Positions 1 to 6,719 of a DNA stretch of 8,491 nucleotides are shown here, one piece after another. Position 1 is the stretch's first letter, and the number at the start of each line of letters is the position of its first letter. Source of the DNA: Candidatus Bathyarchaeota archaeon (GTDB lineage Archaea > Thermoproteota > Bathyarchaeia > TCS64); assembly GCA_030613835.1 (NCBI GenBank), contig JAUWLH010000054.1:1-8491 (forward strand), given 5' to 3'. A program made the position numbers and the translations under genes. Below the pieces are notes generated by a model, which searched no databases, was not told where the DNA came from, and worked only from the letters and a program-made list of their open reading frames with translations.

Positions 1-272
1 TCAAGGACCTAGGTAAGAGGGTGGAGGCAATAGGCTTCGTGGACAGAAACTTCTCTCACGGCGCCGCCGCAGGAGGCGCCATAGGGGCCATCGAGACGTC
101 ACGGGCCCTCTATCACCTCGACGAGCGACCACCCATAATCGGGTTCATCGCCGGTATCGGGGGGAGAGACGTGACCTACGACGACTTCAGGTACATGGCC
201 AATAAGGTCCTTAAAACCGCCGAGACCAAGATCGTCGAGAAGGAAGTAGAATGGATTCAGCTGATGAGGTGA
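1..272 (+). CDS. porA: 2-oxoacid (pyruvate):ferredoxin oxidoreductase, alpha subunit, C-terminal part
   Basis: Partial gene entering from the left edge; the frame is open from nucleotide 3 to the TGA at 270-272 (89 codons visible). The visible protein matches the C-terminal end of PorA-type alpha subunits: a V-D-R-N-x-S-x-G segment followed by a Gly/Ala-rich stretch, then I-A-G-I-G-G-R-D-V-T and a final helix ending in a charged tail. In this family the alpha subunit, with beta, gamma and delta, forms a cytoplasmic complex that oxidatively decarboxylates a 2-oxoacid to acyl-CoA and reduces ferredoxin. The porB start lies 1 nt after the stop, so the two are surely co-transcribed; the gamma and delta genes would be expected upstream, outside the window. 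Pyruvate is the default substrate, but related oxidoreductases for other 2-oxoacids cannot be excluded from this fragment. Confidence 0.9.
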   Translation, partial: KDLGKRVEAIGFVDRNFSHGAAAGGAIGAIETSRALYHLDERPPIIGFIAGIGGRDVTYDDFRYMANKVLKTAETKIVEKEVEWIQLMR

Positions 273-273
273 A

Positions 274-1128
274 ATGATGGCTCTAAAAGAAAGTAACATA
301 ATTCTCCCAGGAGGAACAACGTGCCCGGGCTGCTCGGGACCCATTATCCACAGGATCATATACAACGTCCTAGGTCAGAACGTTATCCAGTTCGGCGGCG
401 GAGGGTGCGGAGGGGGCTCACCCAGAACTGTGCCGACCTACAGCCTCCACCACTCAGGGGTTGCATCAGGCGCCACAGGCATCGTCGAGGCCCTCAAGGC
501 GCAGGGACGGACGGACATCACGGTGATAGCGATGGCTGGCGACGGGGGAGCCTCGAACACAAGCTTCGGGAAGCTCTCTGCGGCGGCTTTGAGGAACGAT
601 AACATGATCTTCTTCACCTTGGACAACGAGGCCTACATGAACACGGGTGTCCAGAAGAGTGATCTCACTCCGTATCAGGCTTGGACGAGGACCACCCCTT
701 TGGGTAAATCTACTAAGAAAATGGACTTGCCCATGATCATGAATTACCACTACATCCCATATGTGGCGACGGTTACACCGGCATACCACATGGACATGGT
801 GAGGAAGATCAGGAAGGCGAAGGAGATTAAGGGCTTTAAGTACATCCACGTGCTGGAGCCATGTCCGACGGGTTGGAGAAGTGACCCAGCGAAATCCATC
901 GAGCTCTCGAGGCTAGCGGTCCAGACAGGGGTTTGGCCCCTCTACGAGATCGAGAACGGGGACTTTAAGGTCACCTACAAGCCCAAGGAGTTCAAACCAG
1001 TCTCCGAGTACTTGAGACCCCAACGTAGGTTCAGGCACCTGAGCGATGAGAGCATCCAGGAGATACAACAGATGCACAACGATGACTGGCAGAGACTCTT
1101 GGAGAAGGACGGCACCAATATCTGGTGA
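274..1128 (+). CDS. porB: 2-oxoacid (pyruvate):ferredoxin oxidoreductase, beta subunit
   Basis: Complete 284-residue protein, the usual length of archaeal PorB. It carries the thiamine diphosphate-binding domain: G-D-G-G at 89-92 with the following Asn at 95, and the D-N-E-A-Y-M-N-T-G block at 117-125. Four cysteines sit where the beta subunit ligates its proximal [4Fe-4S] cluster: C17 and C20 (C-P-G-C), C45 in a Gly-rich loop, and C197 in E-P-C-P-T-G-W. The C-terminus has the family's P-V-x-E-Y-L-x-x-Q-x-R-F segment. The subunit performs the decarboxylation chemistry and passes electrons towards ferredoxin. A GAGGTGA ribosome binding site (266-272) overlaps the porA stop; its spacing favours the second ATG at 277 over the first at 274, so the true N-terminus may be one residue shorter. 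The substrate is probably pyruvate, but phenylglyoxylate-type relatives share these motifs. Confidence 0.93.
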   Translation: MMALKESNIILPGGTTCPGCSGPIIHRIIYNVLGQNVIQFGGGGCGGGSPRTVPTYSLHHSGVASGATGIVEALKAQGRTDITVIAMAGDGGASNTSFGKLSAAALRNDNMIFFTLDNEAYMNTGVQKSDLTPYQAWTRTTPLGKSTKKMDLPMIMNYHYIPYVATVTPAYHMDMVRKIRKAKEIKGFKYIHVLEPCPTGWRSDPAKSIELSRLAVQTGVWPLYEIENGDFKVTYKPKEFKPVSEYLRPQRRFRHLSDESIQEIQQMHNDDWQRLLEKDGTNIW

Positions 1129-1170
1129 TCCGCCCTGTGCACGCGTATCATTGGGGAATATTCTTGGTGC

Positions 1171-1182
1171 GGCGCGCGCACA
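1171..1182 (+). repeat. Intergenic GCGCGC motif, copy 1
   Basis: GGCGCGCGCACA in the convergent gap between porB and the CoA-transferase (1129-1274). It resembles four other copies in the window's gaps (2570-2581, 6617-6630 on the opposite strand, 6858-6871, 7771-7784), with a shared core close to GCGCGCG-pyrimidine-ACA. A weaker relative, GCGCACACACACA, starts at 1241 in the same gap. The function is unknown. Confidence 0.4.
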
Positions 1183-1274
1183 GATTTACTATTAAAGATG
1201 CATTGAGAAAGTTTGATCGGCTGATTCCATGTTTTGAAAAGCGCACACACACAATAATGGATAAGTTTTAGACA

Positions 1275-2441
1275 TCATTTGTCTGAATAAGAGATAACTC
1301 CTTTCTTCATCAAATCACGTATCTTCTCATCATCATATCCCATGAGCTCAAAAAGAATCTCCTTATTATGCTGGCCAAGCAAGGGCGCCGGAGTTTTTAA
1401 CTCTGGTTGTGTCTCACTAAACTTTACCGGAAAATTAATGAGCTTAATCTTTCCAGCTTTGGGGTGCTCCAGCTCAACGAACATATCTCTCGCTTTGACG
1501 TGGGAGTCCTCAATCGTCTCGTCCACATGGTAGACAGGTGCACATGGTAACCCGATATCAGTAAATAACTTCACAGCTTCATCTCGAGTCATATCAGCCA
1601 CCATTTCCTCAATCATCTCCTTGGATATATCTTCAAGCTCAACTCCCATGTGTTGTACAATTCTATCCATCGCTCGTGGACCGAAGGCTGCGAGTCTTAT
1701 CCAACCCCCATCATTAGTCTTGAGCAATCCTCCTACGCCTCTGCCACGTGGGTATTTCTTCCTGAGTTCAACCGGCATCATCCCGGATAGAAGATATCCG
1801 GTAATAGCAGTATTGTATGCGACCATGCAATCCAATTGAGCCACGTCAATCATTTGACCTACTCCCGTTCTATCTCTGTGTCGGAGGGCGGCGAGGATTG
1901 CCATGCTTGCCATTGTTCCAGGACCGAGATCACCATAAGCTTGTGCCATCTCAATCGGAGGACCTTCAGGATCAGCTCGTTCGCCAGTAAGTCTGGTATG
2001 ACCACTCATAGCTTCAGCTATTGCGGCAAAGCTTCGTCTACTTGTATAGGGACCATATTGTCCGAACCCGGAGAGGGCTGCGTATATGATATCTGGTTTT
2101 GCTTCTTTCAATACCTCGTAACCTAAACCTAGTTTCTCCATAGTGCCTGGACTGAAGTTCTGGACAACGATATCGGATTTCTTTACTAGTTCTAAGAAGA
2201 CTTGTTTTCCCTCTGGGTCCTTCAGGTTGAGTGTTAGATCTTTTTTATTTATGTTAAGATGATGGAATGTATAGCTGGCTCCTCCGAAGAGAGCTCCTTC
2301 GGCCATCCTATCAATGGCTCCCCAGGGTGGCTCGACTCTTATTACCTCAGCCCCCATATAGGCCATCATCATTGTACTCCACGGTCCGAACCATACATGT
2401 GTCAAATCTAGTATTCTTATATCATCTAATGGCATCTTCAT
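1275..2441 (-). CDS. Class III CoA-transferase (CaiB/BaiF family)
   Basis: Complete 388-residue protein, close to the usual 390-430 for the family. It opens with the family signature L-D-D-I-R-I-L-D-L-T (residues 5-14) followed by G-P-W-S-T-M-M-M-A-x-x-G-A-E-V-I-R-V-E-P-P (19-39). It then has D-L-T-L-N-L-K near 68-74, an F-S-P-G-T-M-E-K-L-G-L-G-Y segment (96-108) and S-G-F-G-Q-Y-G-P-Y (124-132). D171 in Y-G-D-L-G-P-G matches the aspartate that forms the acyl-enzyme anhydride in formyl-CoA transferase (family knowledge). The enzyme moves CoA between carboxylic acids; nothing here fixes the substrate. There is no ribosome binding site before the ATG, but a TTTAAC-like box lies about 27 nt upstream (around 2465-2471), which would suit a leaderless transcript. 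An alternative ATG lies two codons in (2435). The stop is TGA. It is 137 nt downstream of the UbiD gene on the same strand. Confidence 0.92.
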   Translation of the reverse strand: MKMPLDDIRILDLTHVWFGPWSTMMMAYMGAEVIRVEPPWGAIDRMAEGALFGGASYTFHHLNINKKDLTLNLKDPEGKQVFLELVKKSDIVVQNFSPGTMEKLGLGYEVLKEAKPDIIYAALSGFGQYGPYTSRRSFAAIAEAMSGHTRLTGERADPEGPPIEMAQAYGDLGPGTMASMAILAALRHRDRTGVGQMIDVAQLDCMVAYNTAITGYLLSGMMPVELRKKYPRGRGVGGLLKTNDGGWIRLAAFGPRAMDRIVQHMGVELEDISKEMIEEMVADMTRDEAVKLFTDIGLPCAPVYHVDETIEDSHVKARDMFVELEHPKAGKIKLINFPVKFSETQPELKTPAPLLGQHNKEILFELMGYDDEKIRDLMKKGVISYSDK

Positions 2442-2461
2442 TTTACAATCAACATCAATAC

Positions 2462-2474
2462 ATTGTTAAAACTC
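2462..2474 (-). promoter_or_regulatory. Possible TATA box for the CoA-transferase gene
   Basis: On the minus strand the sequence reads GAGTTTTAACAATG, centred about 27 nt before the CoA-transferase ATG at 2441. That is the distance expected for an archaeal TATA box driving a leaderless message. The match is weak and no B-recognition element was confirmed, but the absence of a ribosome binding site before this gene supports a separate promoter in the 137-nt gap rather than pure read-through from UbiD. Confidence 0.3.
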
Positions 2475-2569
2475 AAATACTTTATCCTCACTTCTCAAAT
2501 CCTAGTTTTTTGGCACAACAGCAATTAAAGATAGTTACGTGACTAATGTCTCCAAGAAGTGATTTCTGA

Positions 2570-2581
2570 TGCGCGCGCTCA
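2570..2581 (+). repeat. Intergenic GCGCGC motif, copy 2
   Basis: TGCGCGCGCTCA at the end of the UbiD gene; its last three bases (2579-2581) are the UbiD stop codon read on the other strand. It belongs to the same family as copy 1. Its position right at a gene end would suit a 3'-processing or termination role, but other copies are not placed this way. Confidence 0.35.
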
Positions 2582-3898
2582 GATGTAACTTTTCAGAGCC
2601 TTCCTCACCCGTTTGGTGAGGGGGATCACGCCCTTTACGAATTCTTCCCTTGGCTTATCCAGAGGTATCGTAGCATCAAAACCCAACTTGCATCCACGCT
2701 TGTTCTCCAGGTCCGATGATGGGTCAAGCCTTGAAGCGTATGTGTCAGGTAATTTTATCAAATCCCTATCTCCCTGGAACCTAGTTGACAGCGCCCACTC
2801 CACCTGCTCCATCTCATAGGGATTAACATCGGTGTCCACCACCACTACGTGTTTCAGCGCAGGAATCTCGTCAAACATAGCTGCGAGTACATTCTCAGCG
2901 TCGTTGTCTGTTTTTTTCTCAATTGAGACCACACCATGGAGCCAGCTAGAACCTCCGGAACTCATATGGACACCTTTCACCTCATAACCCAACGTCTTAA
3001 CTCGCTTCCATAGCTTGACCTCGTTGGGGATGCCTTCAAGAATCCTGTGCTCGGCGCCTCCACCCAGAAGCCCCTGATAAATGTAATCATCTCTACAGAC
3101 TGCCCCGACAATCTCCACCACAGGCATAGGCTTGCTTTCCTTCATCATACCCGTCACGCACACATATGGTCCCTCAGTTGCCTCCTCGTTAACCAGTATC
3201 CGCCCCTCAAGCACAAGCTCAGCTTCACTTGGGGCAACTGCGTCAACATTGGGGCACTCGGATAACTCCACTCCGCCTTCCAGCAATGTATTAGCGACCT
3301 CAAACTCGGATACGTTTAGTGGTGGACGTAACGCGGCAGCAGTCATCACAGCTGGGTGGTTTCCAATACTAATGCTAATATCCAAGTTGTCTCCACCTGA
3401 CTCCCTAACCTGCTGGATGTACTCCTTGAGGTGTCCCGACTGGACGCAGATGGATAACCTGTTCTCACCGATGACATCCATCCTGTGATACGAGACGTTA
3501 CCTCCAATACCGCGTGGGTTCCTCGCGTACACGAGGGCTGAAGTAATGTAGGGCCCCTGTTCTCCCTGATAATGCGTCAATACAGGTATCTCGCTGAGCT
3601 TTAGGTCCATTTTTGTCCTTTTCTCACCGTTAACGACGCATGGCGTTGGATTCTCCATGGCATTTGCTAGATGTTCATGCAGGGCGTCAAAAGTAACACC
3701 CAAGGCGCTACAGATGGATTCTCTTGTGTCACACACGTTTGCGACCACGTGTCCACAGTGCCCCTCAACGTTCTCGAATAGCAGTGGACCTTTTCCATCA
3801 TACTCCTTTATGACTGCAGGTATCTCGTAGCATGTGGATAACTCATCCAGTACGTGGATGGCATCTTTTCTCCCAGTCAGATATTCCCTTAGACTCAT
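2579..3898 (-). CDS. UbiD-family decarboxylase (prenylated-FMN dependent)
   Basis: Complete 439-residue protein, shorter than bacterial UbiD (about 490) but typical of archaeal members. UbiD enzymes reversibly decarboxylate aromatic or alpha,beta-unsaturated acids using prenylated FMN and a divalent metal. Matching motifs include R-G-I-G-G-N-V-S-Y-H-R-M (129-140, metal and cofactor phosphate region), I-S-I-G-N-H-P-A-V-M (176-185), the glutamate-rich A-E-L-V-L-E-G-R-I block (226-234) carrying the expected catalytic acid, and T-E-G-P-Y (241-245). It starts 1 nt after the stop of the metallo-hydrolase gene, so the two are probably translationally coupled; no clear ribosome binding site of its own is visible. 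No UbiX flavin prenyltransferase is in the window. Archaeal homologues of this size include trans-anhydromevalonate 5-phosphate decarboxylase of the archaeal mevalonate route; neighbours here do not support that specifically, so the substrate stays open. Confidence 0.88.
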   Translation of the reverse strand: MSLREYLTGRKDAIHVLDELSTCYEIPAVIKEYDGKGPLLFENVEGHCGHVVANVCDTRESICSALGVTFDALHEHLANAMENPTPCVVNGEKRTKMDLKLSEIPVLTHYQGEQGPYITSALVYARNPRGIGGNVSYHRMDVIGENRLSICVQSGHLKEYIQQVRESGGDNLDISISIGNHPAVMTAAALRPPLNVSEFEVANTLLEGGVELSECPNVDAVAPSEAELVLEGRILVNEEATEGPYVCVTGMMKESKPMPVVEIVGAVCRDDYIYQGLLGGGAEHRILEGIPNEVKLWKRVKTLGYEVKGVHMSSGGSSWLHGVVSIEKKTDNDAENVLAAMFDEIPALKHVVVVDTDVNPYEMEQVEWALSTRFQGDRDLIKLPDTYASRLDPSSDLENKRGCKLGFDATIPLDKPREEFVKGVIPLTKRVRKALKSYI

Positions 3899-3899
3899 C

Positions 3900-4772
3900 T
3901 TAACCAGCCTTGAACTTCACTGTCGTACCGCAATGGAGGAGCTTAAACCTGTCACCCATCCTATCGGATATGCGTTTCATAGCTTCAAACCCTGTGCAGT
4001 GCCCAGCGCAGACAAGTTCCGCCGTGTCCAGCTCATCAACGGTCTTTGATATCTGCTCCTCGTTGGCTACCCTGAGATGGAACCCGCCTATTACCCCGAT
4101 TATTCTGTCAATCCCGGTGATTCTCCTCGCTTGCTTCATGATGTTCACTATGCCCGCGTGGCTACAACCGGAAACGATGACAAGCCCCTTGCCTGCTACG
4201 TTGATTATCAGGCTCATGTCGTCGAGTTCGGGGTCCTGAACCATCTCACCGTCAACCTCTATGTGGACATCTTCAAGGGGTTCGTAGCTAGTCACCCGTT
4301 TGATCTCACCTGTGGTCATAATACCCGGCATGAGGCTGTATGGCTCGCTTTCGAGGACCCATTTTGCGCCACTGGATTCCACTTTCTCCCGGCTGCTCCT
4401 CTCAGGTATTCCAATAAACCTGTTATTCTGCCTTAGCACGTAGCATCCTCTGAAGACTTCAGGATGGGCAACTATTTCGATTCCCTCTTTGAGTTTCTCC
4501 GATACTCCACCTAACCCACCTGAGTGGTCGTAGTGGCAGTGGCTCAAAAAAACCTGATCAATACTCGATGGGTCTATGCCCAGTAACCTCATGTTATGGA
4601 GCAGAGGCTCGGGTGTTAACCCCGTGTCCACCAGTAGTTTCAGAGACTTTCCGCCCCCCTCAGCCTCCACTAGGAGGGATAAACCGAACTGACCATAGAA
4701 CTCGGTGTCATAACCCGCGTCATCAACCAAGATGGCGGTTACCTTGAGTTTGTCAACTTTTCCAATCTCCAT
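3900..4772 (-). CDS. Metallo-beta-lactamase-fold hydrolase (COG1237 type)
   Basis: A 290-residue protein when started at the ATG at 4772. It has the metallo-beta-lactamase metal site: H-C-H-Y-D-H at 78-83 (H78, H80, D82, H83), S-G-C-S-H-A-G with H205, and G-G-F-H-L with H232. A G-H-C-T-G-F-E-A segment (257-264) near the C-terminus also fits. This arrangement is that of COG1237, which contains archaeal proteins annotated as 7,8-dihydropterin-6-methyl-4-(beta-D-ribofuranosyl)aminobenzene 5'-phosphate synthase; that specific activity is not demonstrated here. The start was chosen because AGGTGA (4779-4784) lies 6 nt before this ATG; an in-frame GTG at 4781 would add three residues. The ribosome binding site overlaps the upstream TAG (4782-4784), and the reading frame continues directly through that TAG into the upstream gene. 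The stop is TAA, with the UbiD ATG following after 1 nt. Confidence 0.88.
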   Translation of the reverse strand: MEIGKVDKLKVTAILVDDAGYDTEFYGQFGLSLLVEAEGGGKSLKLLVDTGLTPEPLLHNMRLLGIDPSSIDQVFLSHCHYDHSGGLGGVSEKLKEGIEIVAHPEVFRGCYVLRQNNRFIGIPERSSREKVESSGAKWVLESEPYSLMPGIMTTGEIKRVTSYEPLEDVHIEVDGEMVQDPELDDMSLIINVAGKGLVIVSGCSHAGIVNIMKQARRITGIDRIIGVIGGFHLRVANEEQISKTVDELDTAELVCAGHCTGFEAMKRISDRMGDRFKLLHCGTTVKFKAG

Positions 4773-4781
4773 ATTATTCAC

Positions 4782-5150
4782 CTAGGGGAGCTGGAGCTTC
4801 TCCCATTCCTCCTTTAGGATGACCTTGTACTCCTCGGTGGTCACCCTGTTGTTCCTGTTGAGCACCGTTGGCTCGGTCTCGTGCTTGCCGTTGGCATAGA
4901 TAGGGATCGCGTTCCCGTATGTGTTCGCCAAGACGTCCAGCTCTGCCACGCACTCCTCGGGTGAGAACGATCCACTGTACTCGCCACCAGCTATGGGTGA
5001 ACAGAACTTGCCGTCATGGTGGAACCGAGCTAGAACCTTGTTACTACGGGGCCAGTCAAGAATGACGTTGTTCATGGATATCTTCATCCTTGAGTTGTCG
5101 AATGTCACCTCGTAGTCGGGTACCCATACGTAGTGATGGCTCCCCGGCAC
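4782..5150 (-). CDS. C-terminal part of a transglutaminase-like protein, after an in-frame amber codon
   Basis: A 122-codon open frame that begins at a GTG immediately after the TAG at 5151-5153 and is in exactly the same frame as the upstream 396-codon part. Its first residues, V-P-G-S-H-H-Y-V-W-V-P-D-Y-E-V-T-F-D-N, fit the second half of a transglutaminase-like core. A His (residue 5 or 6) lies about 30 residues after the upstream Cys, and an Asp (residue 18) 12-13 residues later. It therefore does not look like an independent gene but like the missing half of the neighbour's catalytic domain. A GGAGGG sequence 4 nt before the GTG could allow re-initiation, giving a two-polypeptide arrangement, but that would split the fold between its catalytic residues. 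The remaining roughly 100 residues show no recognised domain. It ends at TAG (4782-4784). Confidence 0.7.
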   Translation of the reverse strand: MPGSHHYVWVPDYEVTFDNSRMKISMNNVILDWPRSNKVLARFHHDGKFCSPIAGGEYSGSFSPEECVAELDVLANTYGNAIPIYANGKHETEPTVLNRNNRVTTEEYKVILKEEWEKLQLP

Positions 5151-5153
5151 CTA
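5151..5153 (-). other. In-frame amber (TAG) codon inside a transglutaminase-like domain
   Basis: The TAG (plus-strand CTA) separates two open stretches of one frame, giving M-E-G-amber-V-P-G-S-H-H. No frameshift or extra base is needed to join them. Candidate explanations are pyrrolysine or other amber decoding, a single nonsense substitution, or a genuine stop with GTG re-initiation. The joined product would be about 519 residues from the start at 6341. Confidence 0.75.
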
Positions 5154-6341
5154 GCCCTCCATGAGCCAGGTGTCTATCCCAACCATCTCTAGAACCGCGC
5201 TCATAATCATCCCCTGAACCATGCAGTGACCGGCGCTTGTCCTGAAGGACTCGTCTATATTGTACTCCACTAGGCACTCATCCCACAGGTGTCCCCAGAC
5301 GTAGCCGTATTTAGGAAGCGCGACCCTCCCAACCCACTCCTTGTTTAACACCACCAGTTTGTCGTATCCCTCTGCATCCCTTGATAATGCTGCAAGGTAC
5401 GCTGCAAGTGGGCTCAGTTTGTTTCCCCTGATTAAGATCTGTTCAAGGTATCCGTAGTATTGCCATGCTCTCGCCTTCTTGGATGGTAATGCCGTATCCC
5501 ACAGACTATGTAAGGGGAACCACTCTGAGAGTGGAGTCATACACGTCTGCCTACCCGTGCTACGGCAGCTACATATCTCAGCCATCGCCCACTGGGCTTC
5601 GCCATCAAGCCTCGATACTTTCTTGAGTTTGTCGATAATCTCTGCCTCGAAACTCGTTAGGCTTGGCTTGTTCTTGTCCGTCGAGAATGTATTAATAATC
5701 TCATCAAGGATCGTGTCTTTATCGTGTCTATCCATCAATGGGAACCAGGCTTTCTCTTCGTTGAAAATGAGAACAGGGTCACCCTCTACAGTGTCCACTT
5801 TCTCCCATGTTAAGACGTCTATCAACCCCTCGTCATAGAGGTAAGTCTTCTCGTTACTGCAATATATGATGTATAATCTCTTATGACGGCCTTTTCTAAC
5901 TCGCTCCCTCTGATATAATAACGCGGCTTTCTCAAGCTCGGTCACGGTATTTGTTCTGATCTTCAATGTACTGGCGACTGGTAGCATACGCCTGTCAAGG
6001 AAAGGGATCACTGGGTAGCCCTCTGGGTACAGATCACTGAACTTGACAATCTTGAACGCATCAAAATCCACAGCGTCAAACTTGAATGGAGGATACTTCC
6101 TGAACTGCATATCCGTGAGGAACTCGTGGCTATGCACATCCTTCACAGCGTAGGAGTTACTGTAACCTCTGTTTGTTGTGATATGATTTATAAAACGGGT
6201 GTCCCCTTTTAGCAAAATCTCCGGGTGCTTGACTGCCAATATCCTTGTCGTGTACAAACCATACTTGGTATAACTGTCTGAATTAGCTTCCCCAATCGCC
6301 TTTCTCCAAGCATCTTCATGCACTCTGACCGCAGTACTCAT
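5151..6341 (-). CDS. N-terminal part of a transglutaminase-like protein, ending at an in-frame amber codon
   Basis: A 396-codon open frame. Most of it (about residues 1-340) is not a domain I recognise; it has no signal peptide or membrane segment and contains a Cys-rich patch, C-S-C-R-S-T-G-R-Q-T-C, at about 257-267. The last 30 residues, S-A-G-H-C-M-V-Q-G-M-I-M-S-A-V-L-E-M-V-G-I, are a good match to the nucleophile helix of transglutaminase-like and papain-fold proteins, with Cys at 373. The expected His and Asp lie just beyond the TAG. Family members act as peptidases, amidases or scaffolds, so no reaction is assigned. The start at 6341 was chosen because GGTGA lies 5 nt before it; an upstream in-frame ATG at 6374 (11 residues longer) has no ribosome binding site. 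It appears to be the first gene of the minus-strand cluster leading to the metallo-hydrolase and UbiD. Confidence 0.75.
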   Translation of the reverse strand: MSTAVRVHEDAWRKAIGEANSDSYTKYGLYTTRILAVKHPEILLKGDTRFINHITTNRGYSNSYAVKDVHSHEFLTDMQFRKYPPFKFDAVDFDAFKIVKFSDLYPEGYPVIPFLDRRMLPVASTLKIRTNTVTELEKAALLYQRERVRKGRHKRLYIIYCSNEKTYLYDEGLIDVLTWEKVDTVEGDPVLIFNEEKAWFPLMDRHDKDTILDEIINTFSTDKNKPSLTSFEAEIIDKLKKVSRLDGEAQWAMAEICSCRSTGRQTCMTPLSEWFPLHSLWDTALPSKKARAWQYYGYLEQILIRGNKLSPLAAYLAALSRDAEGYDKLVVLNKEWVGRVALPKYGYVWGHLWDECLVEYNIDESFRTSAGHCMVQGMIMSAVLEMVGIDTWLMEG

Positions 6342-6385
6342 CTTTTTCACCGATATTATTGAGAGAATAGGCATAGTGTAGCCTT

Positions 6386-6414
6386 AATACATTTTAGTCT
6401 AGAGTAAAATTTTT
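6386..6414 (-). promoter_or_regulatory. Possible promoter of the transglutaminase-hydrolase-UbiD cluster
   Basis: Minus-strand AT-rich boxes lie at 6405-6414 (around AAAATTTTAC) and 6386-6398 (around TAAAATGTATTAAG). The first would place transcription start near 6384, giving a leader of about 40 nt that contains the GGTGA ribosome binding site before the ATG at 6341. Either is only a loose match to the archaeal TATA consensus. Confidence 0.3.
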
Positions 6415-6471
6415 GACTGGACCGAAGCCTAATGTTTTTTCAGTGGTTGGCTTTATCAATATTCGAGGTAA

Positions 6472-6719
6472 ATGGTTAACTGATTCTATGTTCAAGGTTG
6501 ACGCGCTTCTTGAACAGTTGACGATTGAGGAAAAAGTATCTTTTTTGCTCCGGTCTTGGTCCGTGGAGTACAAAAAAGGTTGAGCGTCTGGGAATATAAT
6601 CGGTTTTCATGAGTGATGTGTGCGCGCCATTTGAACCGGTTCTAGATCCTACTCCCCAAGGCGCTGAAGTTTCCTGCCCAGCAGATATTATGACACCAAT
6701 CCCTAATTCCAAGAGCTAA
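6472..6719 (+). pseudogene. Decayed N-terminus of a glycoside hydrolase family 3 (beta-glucosidase-like) gene
   Basis: Reading across two frameshifts gives a recognisable GH3 N-terminus. The ATG at 6472 encodes M-V-N; one extra base (about 6481) moves to the frame D-S-M-F-K-V-D-A-L-L-E-Q-L-T-I-E-E-K-V-S, where the L-x-x-L-T-x-E-E-K-V block is the family's opening signature. After an A-run and one extra G (6572-6578) the next frame reads V-E-R-L-G-I, a TAA at 6597, then S-V-F-M-S-D. This aligns column for column with the GH3 pattern R-L-G-I-P-x-x-x-x-(S/A)-D-G-P. Further on, V-S-C-P-A-D-I-M aligns with the family's F-P-x-x-x-x-L/M region, and a TAA ends it at 6717-6719. The rest of the roughly 700-residue enzyme is absent. 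A GAGGT lies 2 nt before the ATG. The identification is by eye. Confidence 0.68.
6617..6630 (-). repeat. Intergenic GCGCGC motif, copy 3
   Basis: The minus strand reads ATGGCGCGCACACA, inside the GH3 remnant. It is of the same family as the copies at 1171, 2570, 6858 and 7771 but points the other way. Because the surrounding sequence is a dead gene, this copy may partly be ancestral coding sequence. Confidence 0.3.

Noticed and set aside
466..849. 127-codon minus-strand frame inside porB
   Set aside because: Antisense shadow of a well-supported gene; residue pattern shows no domain or composition typical of a real protein.
5056..5277. Overlapping minus-strand frame across the amber codon, considered as evidence for a frameshift instead of a stop
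   Set aside because: Its Arg/Gly/Asp-rich translation does not contain the His and Asp of the domain; the zero frame after the TAG does, so no frameshift is needed.
6637..6656. GGTTCTAGATCC, resembling a tRNA T loop
   Set aside because: The purine expected after T-T-C is missing, stems do not pair, and no other tRNA parts are present.
6476..6712. 78-codon open frame on the minus strand
   Set aside because: It lies opposite the GH3 remnant, matches no family, and the plus-strand GH3 reading explains the sequence much better.
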